From NCBI GenBank assembly GCA_028023455.1, contig JAQFVV010012530.1, positions 122,001-186,000 on the forward strand: DNA of 64,000 nucleotides, read 5' to 3'. This document shows, in pieces, positions 36,120 to 47,199 of this stretch (within the stretch, counting starts at the first letter, position 1; each line of letters starts with the position of its first letter). A program made the translations under genes and the position numbers. The DNA comes from Epiperipatus broadwayi (lineage: Eukaryota > Onychophora > Udeonychophora > Euonychophora > Peripatidae). The notes beneath the pieces are model-generated. The model ran no database searches and was not told the DNA's origin. It was given only the letters and a program-made list of their open reading frames with translations.

Positions 36120-36500
36120 TTCTTAAAACAATATGATGTGATGTAATGTGATGTATTGTGGCTTCTTCTTAAACAAAGTCAAGAATATCTCGGCAATTAT
36201 GCCCAGATAAACCTGTTATCCACTTTATTTTCCATTCCCCACTCTAAATTTTCCCATATTCTGCTCCATCCCATTTCCATAACATAATCTTTGTCAACTC
36301 TATAACCTTTATATCTAAATCCCCTTTATCTTTTCCAAACCAATAATTCACTTTCTATATAATCACTTTTTTCATATTTATTCTTCCATAACTTCATTAT
36401 ATATACCCTTTCTGTTTTCAAGTATTTACATTCAATTAACAAATGCCTAATATTTTCTATTCCTTCCTTACATAATTTACAAAATAAATCTCCCATTTTT
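36120..36500 (-). pseudogene. LINE-M 3' fragment (copy C) with pentamer tail
   Basis: The minus-strand frame contains EGIENIRHLLIECKYLK and SDYIESELL-like stretches that match copy A closely, down to a GFRYKGY segment. The first zinc cysteines are damaged. In element orientation the 3' end passes into ATACATCACATTACATCACA, a short run of ACATC/ACATT pentamers (36130-36155), which looks like the family's simple-repeat tail. The 5' end is truncated at about 36500, next to MITE-C. Confidence 0.65.
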
Positions 36501-36513
36501 CCCACTCCTATAT

Positions 36514-36752
36514 ACTATAGTGCCATCTACTGCAAGTCATAGTAATCAATGGATGCATAAAATCCCTATCTAGTGCCAACTCATTCAATATTGTCAAGCA
36601 TTGGTGGTCAAAAGGTCAGTGACAGCTTCCCAGCTGATGCTATGACACATAGGGAAAAAATCTCATTCAATATTCCCAGACTAATTTCTAGTTTGTGTCT
36701 TAATCAATGACTACTCTGGCTTGCACTGGGTGGCATTACTGTCTGGAAGGTT
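36514..36752. mobile_element. MITE-C, a short TIR element carrying a SINE
   Basis: The left end TATAGTGCCATCTACTGCAA and the reverse complement of the right end, ACAGTAATGCCACCCAGTGC, are imperfect inverted repeats of about 35 bases, including CAAGTCATAGTAATCAATGG versus CAAGCCAGAGTAGTCATTG. The body matches the fragment at 27250. A deleted SINE-A copy has inserted at 36593. No coding capacity; superfamily uncertain. Confidence 0.65.
36593..36661 (+). mobile_element. Internally deleted SINE-A with 13-bp target duplication
   Basis: CTCATTCAATATT occurs at 36580-36592 and 36662-36674, bracketing a SINE-A copy. It has the head AGCATTGGTGGTC and the tail TGATGCTATGACACAT plus a short A-run, but lacks the T-arm and B box. 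Because the target duplication is intact, the deletion was either in the RNA that inserted or happened later inside the copy. Confidence 0.8.
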
Positions 36753-36794
36753 TGTGACTGTTTTAACAGTTTGTATAAGCGTAGGAAATAGGGG

Positions 36795-36900
36795 TCATGT
36801 GATGCTTCTGGGTTCATAAGAAGTTTGAGCACTAGAAGTAAGAGTTGGGCCACAATTTATTGACCTTGAGTTCTCAAATTGGTCATTCACTATACCATTA
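36795..36900 (-). mobile_element. SINE-B fragment
   Basis: Read on the minus strand, GTGCTCAAACTTCTTATGAAC and flanking bases match the 3' portion of SINE-B at 17034-17375. Confidence 0.5.
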
Positions 36901-36919
36901 AAACTTAAAAATTATTTAT

Positions 36920-38980
36920 ATTAGGATAATCTTAAAAGTATAAAACAACATCTTGATACTGGGAGGGAAATTGTTTCTGCAATAGAAAGAAAAAATGGAA
37001 CTATTCCTAAAAAGAGAAATGGCATCATGAAATATATGGAAGAGTTCTGTAAAGAATTATATTGTAGTAGAGAAAGAAAAACAAAATATTTTTTATAGTT
37101 ACTACATCTTCCAAATTGCCCAGCATTTTAAGTGAAAAAGTGAGAATGCAATTAAGAGGAAAAATTTCAGGAAATGGTGGCATTGTAACCAATATATTAA
37201 AAGAAGCAAGTGGAAAAATTGTTAGCAAAGGTGTGTATTAAATGTTTAAATATATGACCAAAGACATGTGAAAAAGATGTATGATCCCCAAGATGCACAT
37301 TTCATGCTGAATCAGCAGTCACCAGTTGACTCAGATCACAATCTCTTACACATATCTTTATCATTATTCAATATACAGAGATAGCCAATTACTACAGTTT
37401 AATTGATAAATGTCAAACTTATCACTCTCACAAGTTTGACACAAAATACTTAATGGAAGTAAATTACTAATTTTTATTAGTCATTTATTAGACTAGAGAT
37501 TATCCATTTAATAAATATTACTTTTGTAGTGTAATTTTTACTACGTTACTCTCATGCCAAAGAACTGGTTTCTCTCTGCTTTTAACATCTTAGACACGGG
37601 GGGTAATCATAAACATATGACCAAAGACATATGAAAAAGATGTATGATTCCCAAATTCTAAAAATGTACCAATGATAGTGAAAATACAGTAGTAGTATTG
37701 ATTTAAGAAAGGTGATAAAGAAGATATAAATTGCAGACTTATCAGTACTATGCTAAATCTTTACTAAAAAAATTACTACTTATTTACAGCATACTTTGAA
37801 TTTAACCATAAAAGAACAAGTTGTATTTGAAAGTAATTTTAGCATAATGTATATCATCCACGTATTGGGAGAAGTTATAGAAAGAACCAATGAATATGAA
37901 TTACCCTAATGCTTTGGATTTTTAGATTATAAAGTCATTTGATTTGATAAACATTTTTGTGGTAATTACGTCTTTGAATCATCTAGATATAGACTCAGAA
38001 TATTGTCACAATTTGAAGAATATTTATTAAAAAGCAATGATTAGATTAAATGGTGATACTTAGAAGATTAACATTGTTAAATGAAAGGTTGATTCTATAT
38101 TTTCAAAACATTTTTACAGCAGTTTTACAAGAAGTGTTTTATGGATTAAAATCGAAAGCTAAAACATTAAAAAACAATGGACATTATTTATGCTTTCTAG
38201 ATTTTTCAGACGATGTTAGTTATTTTTGAAAATAATGCTTTACAGTTTCAGGAAATATTTTAGGAGATATCAAATGAAAGTAAGACAAAAGATGAATATT
38301 AAAAAGATTAAAGAAATGATCAATGAATTTTTTCAAAAGAACAAAATAAAAATTGATAATCATAAATTAAAAGAAGTTAACAATTACAAATACTTTGGAA
38401 AGCTCATTAATATGGATGTAAACATAATGGATGAAAGTGACATAGAATTAAATCTTTATGGAGTGTTTTTAATAGAAATAAGTTAATAATAAAAAGAAAT
38501 ATAGTCATATAATTTGAAAAGGAAGAATTGTAATAGATATGTTTTACCAGTTTTTACTTATGAATCTAAAACATGGACACTTAACAGAAGAGCAATTGAG
38601 AAACTTCAGACCACTTAACAAAATATGGAGAGATATGTTAGAAATAACAAAAAGGGACCTAAATAAAATATAAGGGTATCACTGACATAATTGAAAAACT
38701 AAAAAAAAAAAAAAATAGTTTTGGACTGAACATATTACTAGAAGTAATGATAACAGATTTATAGATGAAGTCTTAAGCTGAATTCCAATTGATTATAAAA
38801 GACCTTGTAGAAGATCACATATGAAATAGAAGAATGAAATAAATAAGATTGTTGGCATATTGTGGAAAAAAGAGATTTGGGAATTAAGAAGCTGAGTTAT
38901 ACTTAAAAGACTTTCATCCTGCATTGGACTGACATTGGCTGAATGTGATGATGACATAGTATAATAAATATAAAAGATGC
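36920..38980 (+). pseudogene. RTE-type LINE pseudogene with an internal insertion
   Basis: The sequence is collinear with the better copy at 47200-49940. It includes a linker with ERKNGTIPKKRNGIMKYMEEF (36985-37045), KKGDKEDI-like and RPIS-like remnants (37705-37760), VIERTNEYELP (37875-37905), motif A as a FLDYKVI-like relic, a FTAVLQEVFYGLKS segment (38110-38155), a thumb region, and a C-terminus with LTYESKTWTLNRRAIEKL (38555-38610) and WTEHITRSNDNRFIDEVL (38725-38780). It ends near GACTGACATTGGCTGAATG (38930). A block of about 365 bp at 37290-37612 is foreign and flanked by near-identical 45-bp direct repeats. Stops throughout; dead. Confidence 0.75.
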
Positions 38981-40799
38981 CTGGACCAACCACAGTTAAC
39001 AAACATTTTAACATATATCACTCAGCCAATAAAAAAAACATAATTTGTATCAGCTATTCCAGATGTATATAAGGATTAACAAATCTTATATATAAAAGCA
39101 AAAGAATTAACAAATCTAGTAACTTTACAAACAAGGATGAATCCCATTACAATCCAGACTCATTTATATATGTCAAGCTTTAATTTCCATGGAAGAATCC
39201 ATTTTTCCTATGCAAAGAAAGAATTGTAAGTCAAATATTGGTAATATAATAACTACAGCAATATTTTCCAAATGGTATATGTAATTTCCAATCTTGCCTG
39301 ATGAACCAAATGCTGTTAATAAACATTTCATCATCACTTTTCTTAATAGGTTGCTCTGCCAATGTGTAATTAGATAGAACATTTTCCTGCCAAATTCAAA
39401 GATACCAATGAGTAATGTTGGAAAGGCACCATTATTAATAGATAACACAATTTATCATGCCATATACTATTATAGAGCACAAACAAAAGTAGACAAAAAC
39501 TTAAAATCTATTTATTTATTGACTAATATTATAAATAGATTATAACAGATACAATAACAGTAGAAATGAATACTTCAACAAGCCAATATCAGATTGGCAA
39601 AAGTATCAAACTTTTTATTTTCAATTTAAAAAGTAGCTTTAAGTACTAATACATTTAATAATCTTTTAAAGTTCTATACTAAACAGGTAACAAAAATGCC
39701 AATGAATAACATTAGTCAGGCATCTCTTTATTATACAATCCCTATATGACCCAGTAATATAAAGCACAAATTACAAGTAATGTTCACTTGAAAGTTTATG
39801 ATGGGTGTATTTTAGTAATAATTATATGTTGTACTATTTTCATCATTTAATATTAATTGTTAAATGTATTTAGACAAATTTAGATTTTACCCACAACAGC
39901 TCTAATATATCACCATTATTATTTAAACACTCTAAATTCATATTATTTTTAAATTAAACAGGTGTCTCTCTCAATATCTTCTTAAATATGTATCCATTTT
40001 GCAAAAATCAAGTTAATTTGAATTTAGCTCATGTAGTTTAAGTTTTGTCCCCGTTCAGGAAGAGCAATATCTCATACGACTTGTAGTTTAAACAGCTGTA
40101 AAATCTTTTCATGTTTTTAAATGACTGATTGTTTTTGTTACTTTTTAAAATGAATAATATAAAATTTGTATCTCGTGACAATAATAATAGAAAACAAATT
40201 TATTTTATTATAATAACTGATTATAAGAAAAATAATTATAAGAAAAATATCAATTGAATCCAATTAAACAAAAATAATTTTATTTTTTCATTTTTGTGAT
40301 TTTATGGCTATATATTTTAAATTTTTTATACAAACATTTTAATATATATTAATAAAGCTTTTAATTTAAAAAATCAAATTTGAAATATTTATATAAAACA
40401 AATATTCTTCTTTTAGCTAGTAGTTTGAATATTTACAAATTGTGTTAACCATTGCAGATAATTTATTCAAACTTTTCATATATATATTTATCTATAACTA
40501 ATAGCATAAATGTTAGTATATAATACAGTCTTTTACATGATGTTATTCTCCTCTCTTCTTTAAATGATAGTACTAGTAAAGGAATTGAACCTGGACCTTT
40601 AGTTTTATAAATATTGAATTTCAGATGACACTCCAATCAATTTGGCTATTCTATCAATGCCAACAGCCAGTAGATATTTTATTTACTTATCTATGAGCAT
40701 TCTCCTGATTAAAAAACTACTTATAATCTTAAATAGGTAGACCTGTGGTGATGGATGTCAATCCTCCCAAAATAAACAACATTTTAAAATTAAATATTA
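38981..40799. other. AT-rich gap with one tRNA-like minus-strand piece
   Basis: At 40572-40665 a minus-strand tRNA-like SINE relic is suggested by GGTTCAATTCC and an upstream TAGCCAAATTGATTGG. A 91-codon frame at 39448-39173 (minus) has no motif I recognise. The rest is plain AT-rich DNA. Confidence 0.4.
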
Positions 40800-40982
40800 A
40801 AGCAATTTTAATATTTCATATTTTGAGAAAATCCATTACACATTACTTTAGTCTTTTAACATTTATCTTTAGTCCTACTTTCATCTGATAACTTCTGCAA
40901 CATTTCCTGCAGCTCTGAAGCATAAGTTGCAAAAACAACTACATCATTGCAAAATCTAAATGACTTAAATAATCTCCATTTA

Positions 40983-42554
40983 AATCTATACAAACCCATT
41001 GCCGTTCAGCTAGACATCTCTGAAGCATTTGATTCAGTAGATGCCAACATCCTGCTCAATTGCCTCTCAGCACTAGACATTCCTACTCAAATCATTCAGA
41101 TATTGGACAATCTACTAAACAACAGATTGGTCCACATTTCCCTGAATGGTTTCTTTACAGATGGTTTTATTCCTTCAAAATCCATACCCCAAGGATCTCC
41201 ACTTAGCGGTCTCCTATTTATACTCTACTTAAACCCCCTTCTTAAACAGATTGAGACAGAGCTTCCAGGAATCTATATACCCCAGCTGAAGAAACACTGT
41301 AAAGCATTTGCCTACATGGATGATGTCCTTGTCACCTTACCTTCCCAAAAATATCTAAAACCTCTCATACAAATAATCAACAAATTTTCCGAATCCTCCA
41401 AACTTTCCTTCAACCTCAACAAGTCATCGGCCTGGAAAATCAACACTGGCAAGAAGATATCATCGCCTTTCTCAGCAGACCCCCAAAACTTTTTGGGGTT
41501 TCCCAAATACAAGTCACCGCAAGCCATGTCGATACAAATACAGAATTCTATCATTGAAGCCACCACCAACACAGTTAAAAACCTTACCAAGGTTTATTTA
41601 TCACTGCAAGGGAAAATCTCTCTCCTCAATATCAAGGTAATGGCAAAGATTAGCTACTATCTACCCATAATTAACATGACAAAGGCTTTCAATACAAAAA
41701 TCAACCGAATCTGTGCACGGCTGTTGTGGAATGGTAAAACAGCGGCCATAGGAATTGAACGCATGCAGCGACATAGTAAAAATAATGGTATGTCATTGCA
41801 TGCTACATTTTCTATATATTACCAAAAGTGCCACTCTCTGATCCACATCCTACAAAAGAAATTTCCCCAGATTGTAGCGGAACAACCAGTCATTCCATCT
41901 GACAGACCTCCACCTTCAAAGATAAGCTGGCTAAATCAGATACTTGACTACCTTTTCGCTCACAATGGCCACTCTTCCCTAGTATTCAGACAAAAAATCT
42001 CCATTTGGGATGCTCATGGCCTGCTATTTCCCACACAAAACTCTACCATTCCTTACCTCGGTGGTAACAATCACGTGGTCACCAGGTTTTTCAAGCATCT
42101 CAAGCTGGAGCCAAGGTTCCTGGACTTTCTCGTAAAAATAAACCTGAATTCACTCCAGACAAACTGGTTCCTGCACTACAGGAGATTCCTCAAGAATATA
42201 GATCCTATGTGTCACAACTGCCATAGAACCTGTGAAACCTTTGATCATATGATAAATGATTGCCCAGCATATGACAAAATCAGAACTTTCATTACTTACC
42301 ACTGCCACATTTCCCTGAACAAAATCTTAAATATTAAATGCTGCTTCCTGTCCAGGGATTATGTCACCACAAGACTCTCAACCTTTCTGACTTATGCCAT
42401 CTGGTTGGCCAGATGTCGCAACAAGTTTACCTTTCCTCATCCCAAGCCTAAAGACACATTCATTTCCAAGCTAAAGGAATTTTGCCATAAGGACAGAATA
42501 ATCTCTTCCAGATTTTTATTTGACAACACGTGGAGCCTGATTAAGCTGGATTAA
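40983..42554 (+). CDS. LINE ORF2 fragment: reverse transcriptase palm to C-terminal zinc region
   Basis: An uninterrupted 523-codon frame (it also reads through 36 bases of flanking RTE, so any apparent start upstream is artificial). From its start: PIAVQLDISEAFDSV (motif A), SLNGFF, IPQGSPLSGLLF (motif B, about 41188-41222), FAYMDD (motif C, about 41308-41325, both aspartates intact), an LNLNKSSAW thumb stretch, and RICARLLWNG. Next come a WDAHGLL segment and C-x2-C-HRTCETFDHMINDC (about 42212-42262), the C-C-H-C zinc region. It ends DNTWSLIKLD plus a stop. The endonuclease and RT fingers are absent through 5' truncation, so it cannot mobilise itself even though its active-site residues are intact. 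Confidence 0.85.
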   Translation, partial: NLYKPIAVQLDISEAFDSVDANILLNCLSALDIPTQIIQILDNLLNNRLVHISLNGFFTDGFIPSKSIPQGSPLSGLLFILYLNPLLKQIETELPGIYIPQLKKHCKAFAYMDDVLVTLPSQKYLKPLIQIINKFSESSKLSFNLNKSSAWKINTGKKISSPFSADPQNFLGFPKYKSPQAMSIQIQNSIIEATTNTVKNLTKVYLSLQGKISLLNIKVMAKISYYLPIINMTKAFNTKINRICARLLWNGKTAAIGIERMQRHSKNNGMSLHATFSIYYQKCHSLIHILQKKFPQIVAEQPVIPSDRPPPSKISWLNQILDYLFAHNGHSSLVFRQKISIWDAHGLLFPTQNSTIPYLGGNNHVVTRFFKHLKLEPRFLDFLVKINLNSLQTNWFLHYRRFLKNIDPMCHNCHRTCETFDHMINDCPAYDKIRTFITYHCHISLNKILNIKCCFLSRDYVTTRLSTFLTYAIWLARCRNKFTFPHPKPKDTFISKLKEFCHKDRIISSRFLFDNTWSLIKLD

Positions 42555-42671
42555 CAACACCAGTAACCACATCAGAACATTTGGTTGCCTGACTAACATG
42601 GATAACTATTATTTTTGATTTACAATTGTATCATTATTACATATGGTTTTTTCAATAAAATTATTTATAAA
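40983..42671 (+). mobile_element. 5'-truncated young LINE (LINE-2) with 17-bp target duplication
   Basis: TAAATAATCTCCATTTA stands at 40966-40982 and again at 42672-42688, bracketing the element. The duplicated bases belong to the antisense RTE it entered. The element begins inside the RT domain and runs through the ORF2 end (42554), a 117-bp 3' UTR and AATAAAATTATTTATAAATA. There is no TAG tail, unlike the related LINE at 4820-9616. The coding part has no internal stop, so this is probably the youngest LINE in the window. Confidence 0.92.
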
Positions 42672-42830
42672 TAAATAATCTCCATTTACTTTCACTCGTT
42701 TAGCTTCCCATTTTAATCCACAAAATATTTCTTGCAGCACTGTTGTAAAAAGTTTTGGAGATATGGAGTCACCTTGTCTTACACCCTTCTCAATGTTGAC
42801 TTTAATAATCTTTGTTAAAAAATAAATTTA

Positions 42831-43109
42831 CTGATAAAGATTTCATAAGAGTTTTCCAATCAGCTTCTAAAAGCTTATAACTAAATCCTCTAATTCATTC
42901 CCAGACAGAATTATTTAGACTGCAAGTGAGACTTTGTTAAGAGAAAGCAAAATTATGCTGGAAAATGAGACACCAACAATACAAATCTAATATCACTTAT
43001 GTTGAGAGAAAAATCTATTAAATCTTAAACTAGACAAATCTATAAGCATTCTTCCTGCTAGCAAGAGCAATGTAACATTTGTAAATGGATAATAGTAATT
43101 ATGATACAA
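42831..43109. other. Short AT-rich gap
   Basis: Nothing recognised. Confidence 0.4.
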
Positions 43110-44340
43110 TAAGAGCTTCTCCCAACAGACTAAAAGTCCCATACTAGCTATGAATCACAACTGTAAATATTATTCAGAAAGCATCCCTGATCACAGCTAT
43201 TTCAATGATTCAGAAAACATTAGATTGACATATTTTGGCAACAATTCCACATCTTTGTGGTCATCTAAAATCAATAAAGGCCAGGTTCCATTAAGATCTA
43301 TTGTTAATTCTGAAAACTCACTATATCAAAAATTCTAATGTTCTTAGTCCTTTGGCATATAAGAGACAGTTCTGTGTTAGAGATTCTAAGAAAATTGTAG
43401 AATTAATCAACATGAAAAGTGAAAGAACTAACATATTGGTAAATTTTGATGTGAAAAACTTAATCACAAAAGTACTCTGTAATGAAGCATTATCTAATGT
43501 AAAAAAAAAAAGATTAAATAACAATAGTAGTGTACAAACCAGAATAATTCTTCCAATTGATAGTTTATTACACTTAACATTCTGCACAGCATACTATTAT
43601 TATATACTATAGAATTCTTCCAACAAAATCAAAAGATGCTTTTTGATTCCTTATTGCTATCTCTGATCAGCAATATTTACGTGGAAGAACTTGAAACTAC
43701 AACCATAAATAAAATTCTATCTACAATTAAAATCTGGCTTTTCTATGGCCATATGGTAAAGCATTACTACAAACATTCTGGATACTATCAATAATTATGT
43801 TCTTTTAATTAAATTCACAATAGAATTAAAACAAGAACAGACACTACAGTTCTTAATTTTCTTTTGACAAGATTCCCTCATAGCAAAATCAAAATTACAA
43901 TCAACAGAAAACTCACACACTCTAATCAGAATAAAAATTCTTATTCAGAAACCAATAACTTGGAAAAAGAAAAATCATATAGCATAAACTCTCATGAAAA
44001 ATACTTATCCATCAGCTATCATTATGAAATAGCCAACTAAAAGAAACACCATAAGAAAAAACAATTATAGGTATTAAAGCGTATCCATAGATATTAGTAA
44101 TTGCAGCTAAACTAAAGAAAATCTGTGATCAATATATTAAGATTCCTTTCCAAAGTCATAAGTGCCCTATGAAAAAGTCTAACTTCTATAAAACACAAAC
44201 TGCAAATATTGAAACACAAAAACTGCATCTATGAAATACCATGTGAATATGGAAGAACATATATGGCTGAAATCATCTGACTCATTTCAAAATACGTAAT
44301 TAAAAGAGCAAAAAGTAATGATTAAAAAGAAAAACCAAAT
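43110..44340 (+). pseudogene. Penelope-like element fragment: reverse transcriptase and GIY-YIG
   Basis: Frames from 43150 contain PLRSIVNSENSLYQ (about 43285-43327), the Penelope 'PlRPIvs..nSp.y' segment. Then comes RDSKKIVELINMK, followed by ILVNFDVKNLITKV (about 43433-43475) at motif A ('lvSFDVvsLfTkVP'; the Asp is kept), EALSNVKKKRL and a YYYYI stretch. Motifs B and C are lost in broken sequence. Further on, an ENSHTL-like patch and CIYEIPCEYGRTYMAE (about 44222-44270) match 'vY.IpC.CgkvYiGeT', the start of the GIY-YIG nuclease, with the second Gly replaced. Many stops; inactive. Confidence 0.75.
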
Positions 44341-47199
44341 GCATCTAAAATACATTGGACAAGAAAAATAACGGGCAGAAAGTAAAAAGTAAAATTTGTA
44401 TAAACCATTCACATTTATAGTAGATAACTTTATAAATCAGTCTAATGTAAATAATTCATAATATTTCAAAACTACTCATTAACCTTGCCCTTAAAAAAGC
44501 TGGAGAAACCAAGAGAATCTTCATAGATAAATATATAAAATTTCTAGTGACTTGATTTTTCAGAATAGCCTAATTAGTAAGAGCAAGCATTATCTTAAAT
44601 TCACAAAACTAAAAATCGAAGGTTCAATTTCCATGCTAGTACTGTCACTGGTAAGGCCAGCAACATTTGAAGAAGAGATGAGAAAAAAACAGCACTCAAA
44701 ATGTTGTAATAAATTAATCTGTATGCTTTGCTAACAGTTGAATGTATTTAAAAGTTTAAATAAAGTTTGATATCTTTTAAAAATATTTCATAATTAATAA
44801 CAGATGCTAGAAATAGTTGAATATATAATTACAGGTAAAATCCCTAACATCACAAATTTTCAGATAAACATTTTCTGTTTTCAAGTCAATATGTATAATG
44901 CTTGTGACTGTTTTTGTTTCTCCAGAATAGTCTAAAGACTTATTTGAATTGAAACACCTATTGTAGTAAGGAATTTGACTGCAATGGTATGTTGATTAGA
45001 TATTTTGAGGTTTTATTAATCAACTATCTGGCTGGGGGATTTAACTATTAATGGGATGTTGTTTATACACGTATATCATATTTTGAAATTCTGAAAAAGC
45101 TAAAATCAGTAACTTTTCCTAAATTCAATTATTTTTGTTTTTATAAAATATTTGCTTATCAATAGTTGTTCTTTATTAAAATTAAAACTGCAAAATTTTT
45201 ATATGTTCATTCATCACCTGTGTTATTCACTTCCAAATCATAAGTCTTTGACTTAGTAAATGAGACTTATGCAAAGCATTACAATCAGAATGACATTGCT
45301 TTGGGTGAGATGAAAATCTATCAGAAGATAAGTCTGTTTTATAGCAGTCAAGATAATTTCAGGTCTAATGATGTATATTAAAATCACTGTTATTAAAAAG
45401 CTAGTAATTGTATTTGAGTTGACCGAATGCCAGACCATTGATTCTCCCTCCTCCAACACACACACAAACATTAATTTCTAGAATATTTAGCACTGCACAT
45501 CGTGCTCTTGATTGAATGCCTCCAGTAGTTAAGTGACCAAATTTATACTTAAATAAAATTGGAGTGAATAAGGCATGGGCATTCACTATTTCATCCTAGC
45601 TCAGTTTAATAAAAAATGATCAATGGTCAAAGATTTTCTTTGTCTGTTTTCTTTCTTTCTCCTGAAAATTTTTTAAAATTATTTGTTCCCTAATTGTTTT
45701 TAATTAAGATATGAGCATTGAAAGTCAGAAATCCAATGTGCACAGTAATTGTTTTTATTATAAAGTGCTATTAAAATGGTTTAGTATCTTTGGACTTCTC
45801 CATAGAATTTCATTTATAACTTGTACTGCAGCTACACCTTAATTTTGTGATTGGGCAATTATGTAGCCTACAACTATTGTAACTATCCAATTTTTGTATT
45901 CTTGAACCTAAATATTTAAATTGTTTGACTAATCTCATAAAAATAAAAATTACAAACATTCTCAAATTGCATTAGGGAAGGGGTAAGCATAATTTGTGAT
46001 TCATTTTAAAGATAATAATATACAAAATAAAACTCTAATTTCATTCATATCTAATTATGTAACAATAAAAGCTAAATACCTAAACATTTAATAACCTCTT
46101 AATTCTTATGATATTTAAGATAATTTAGAGTTGAACCTAACAATATGAAATATTAGGTAAAAATATTATTCATTAGTAACTCTTTTGTCTTACTTTCAAA
46201 TAATTCAAATTAATGATATGAAAAAAGATATAGAAAGTATCTTTCATATTAGGAACAAAGAAATTATAATTCTTTAACATACCACTCAAAAGAAAATTAC
46301 TTCTTATATTTATTTATATTCATTAATTATAAAATTGTTAATTATAAAGCACCCATTACATTAAATATTAGAAATATACTTCAAATAATATATATAAACA
46401 TGCTTTACAAAAATGTTTTCTATTTAATAATTCAAGGAAATTACTTTAATATGTTGACTTTCCCAGTATCATTATCTAATCTAATTGTTGCTGTTGCATT
46501 TTTATAAATATTCTTTAAAATATGACAATATCTTGGATCTATACCTGAATGATATCTCTAGAATTGTCATTATGATGTATTATAGCATTTTCCAGTAGAT
46601 TTCAACAATTATTAACTTATGGCATTGTGATCAAACAGAAAACAGTGGCAAACTTAAAGGAGATAATAAATATACTTGAATTTATTTACTGGTTAGAATC
46701 TCTACAGATTTTCTAATATAATGTTTGTGAGTAGTTAGGTGGTTTAATGAATCTATAAATGAATTTCTAAATAGACAAATTTTAACATATATCACCCAAC
46801 AGAGACACTTAAATATTTACCAATTTCACAATATTACTAATAAACTATAATTTACTTTGATTAATCATTAAGATTTGATTTAATACAAGAAATTGTCTTC
46901 ACTCAGGAGGTTACAAATTTCTTGTCATCCTATTAATTGAAAGGAAACCCTTTCATTCCTCTTGGAGGCCTTAAAGAAACTGAGCAAGGCAAATTCTTAA
47001 TGTCCACTCCATACATTCTTGTCATTGCAGCTGTTATTACTATGTGATTATTCATATAGTATATAAACATGAATGGGCTGCTCACCAACATGCATTAGCT
47101 AGCACGACAAAGTTATAGGATTTTTACCTCTGAGTTTAAGATCAAAAAACACCATGGACTTTCTTCTCAGTTGCCTGATAAGGCAGAATGAATGCTTGT
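44341..47199. other. AT-rich gap with one tRNA-like piece
   Basis: At 44562-44640 a plus-strand tRNA-like relic is suggested by ATAGCCTAATTAGTAAGAGC and GGTTCAATTTCC. It resembles the minus-strand relic at 40572. Otherwise nothing recognised; frames at 45253-45586 (minus) have no motif. Confidence 0.4.

Larger units (their letters stand above)
40800..42830 (-). pseudogene. Antisense RTE fragment split by a younger LINE
   Basis: Two minus-strand pieces, 42830-42672 and 40982-40800, join into one RTE segment once the insertion between them is ignored. The first encodes the region around motif B ('QGDSIS..LFT', FTAVLQEIFCGLKWE-like). The second encodes LSHLDFA followed by a damaged catalytic triplet, then a VFATYASELQE-like stretch. 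Nucleotides match the plus-strand copy at 49265-49560 closely. Only the RT palm to thumb part is present. Confidence 0.8.
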
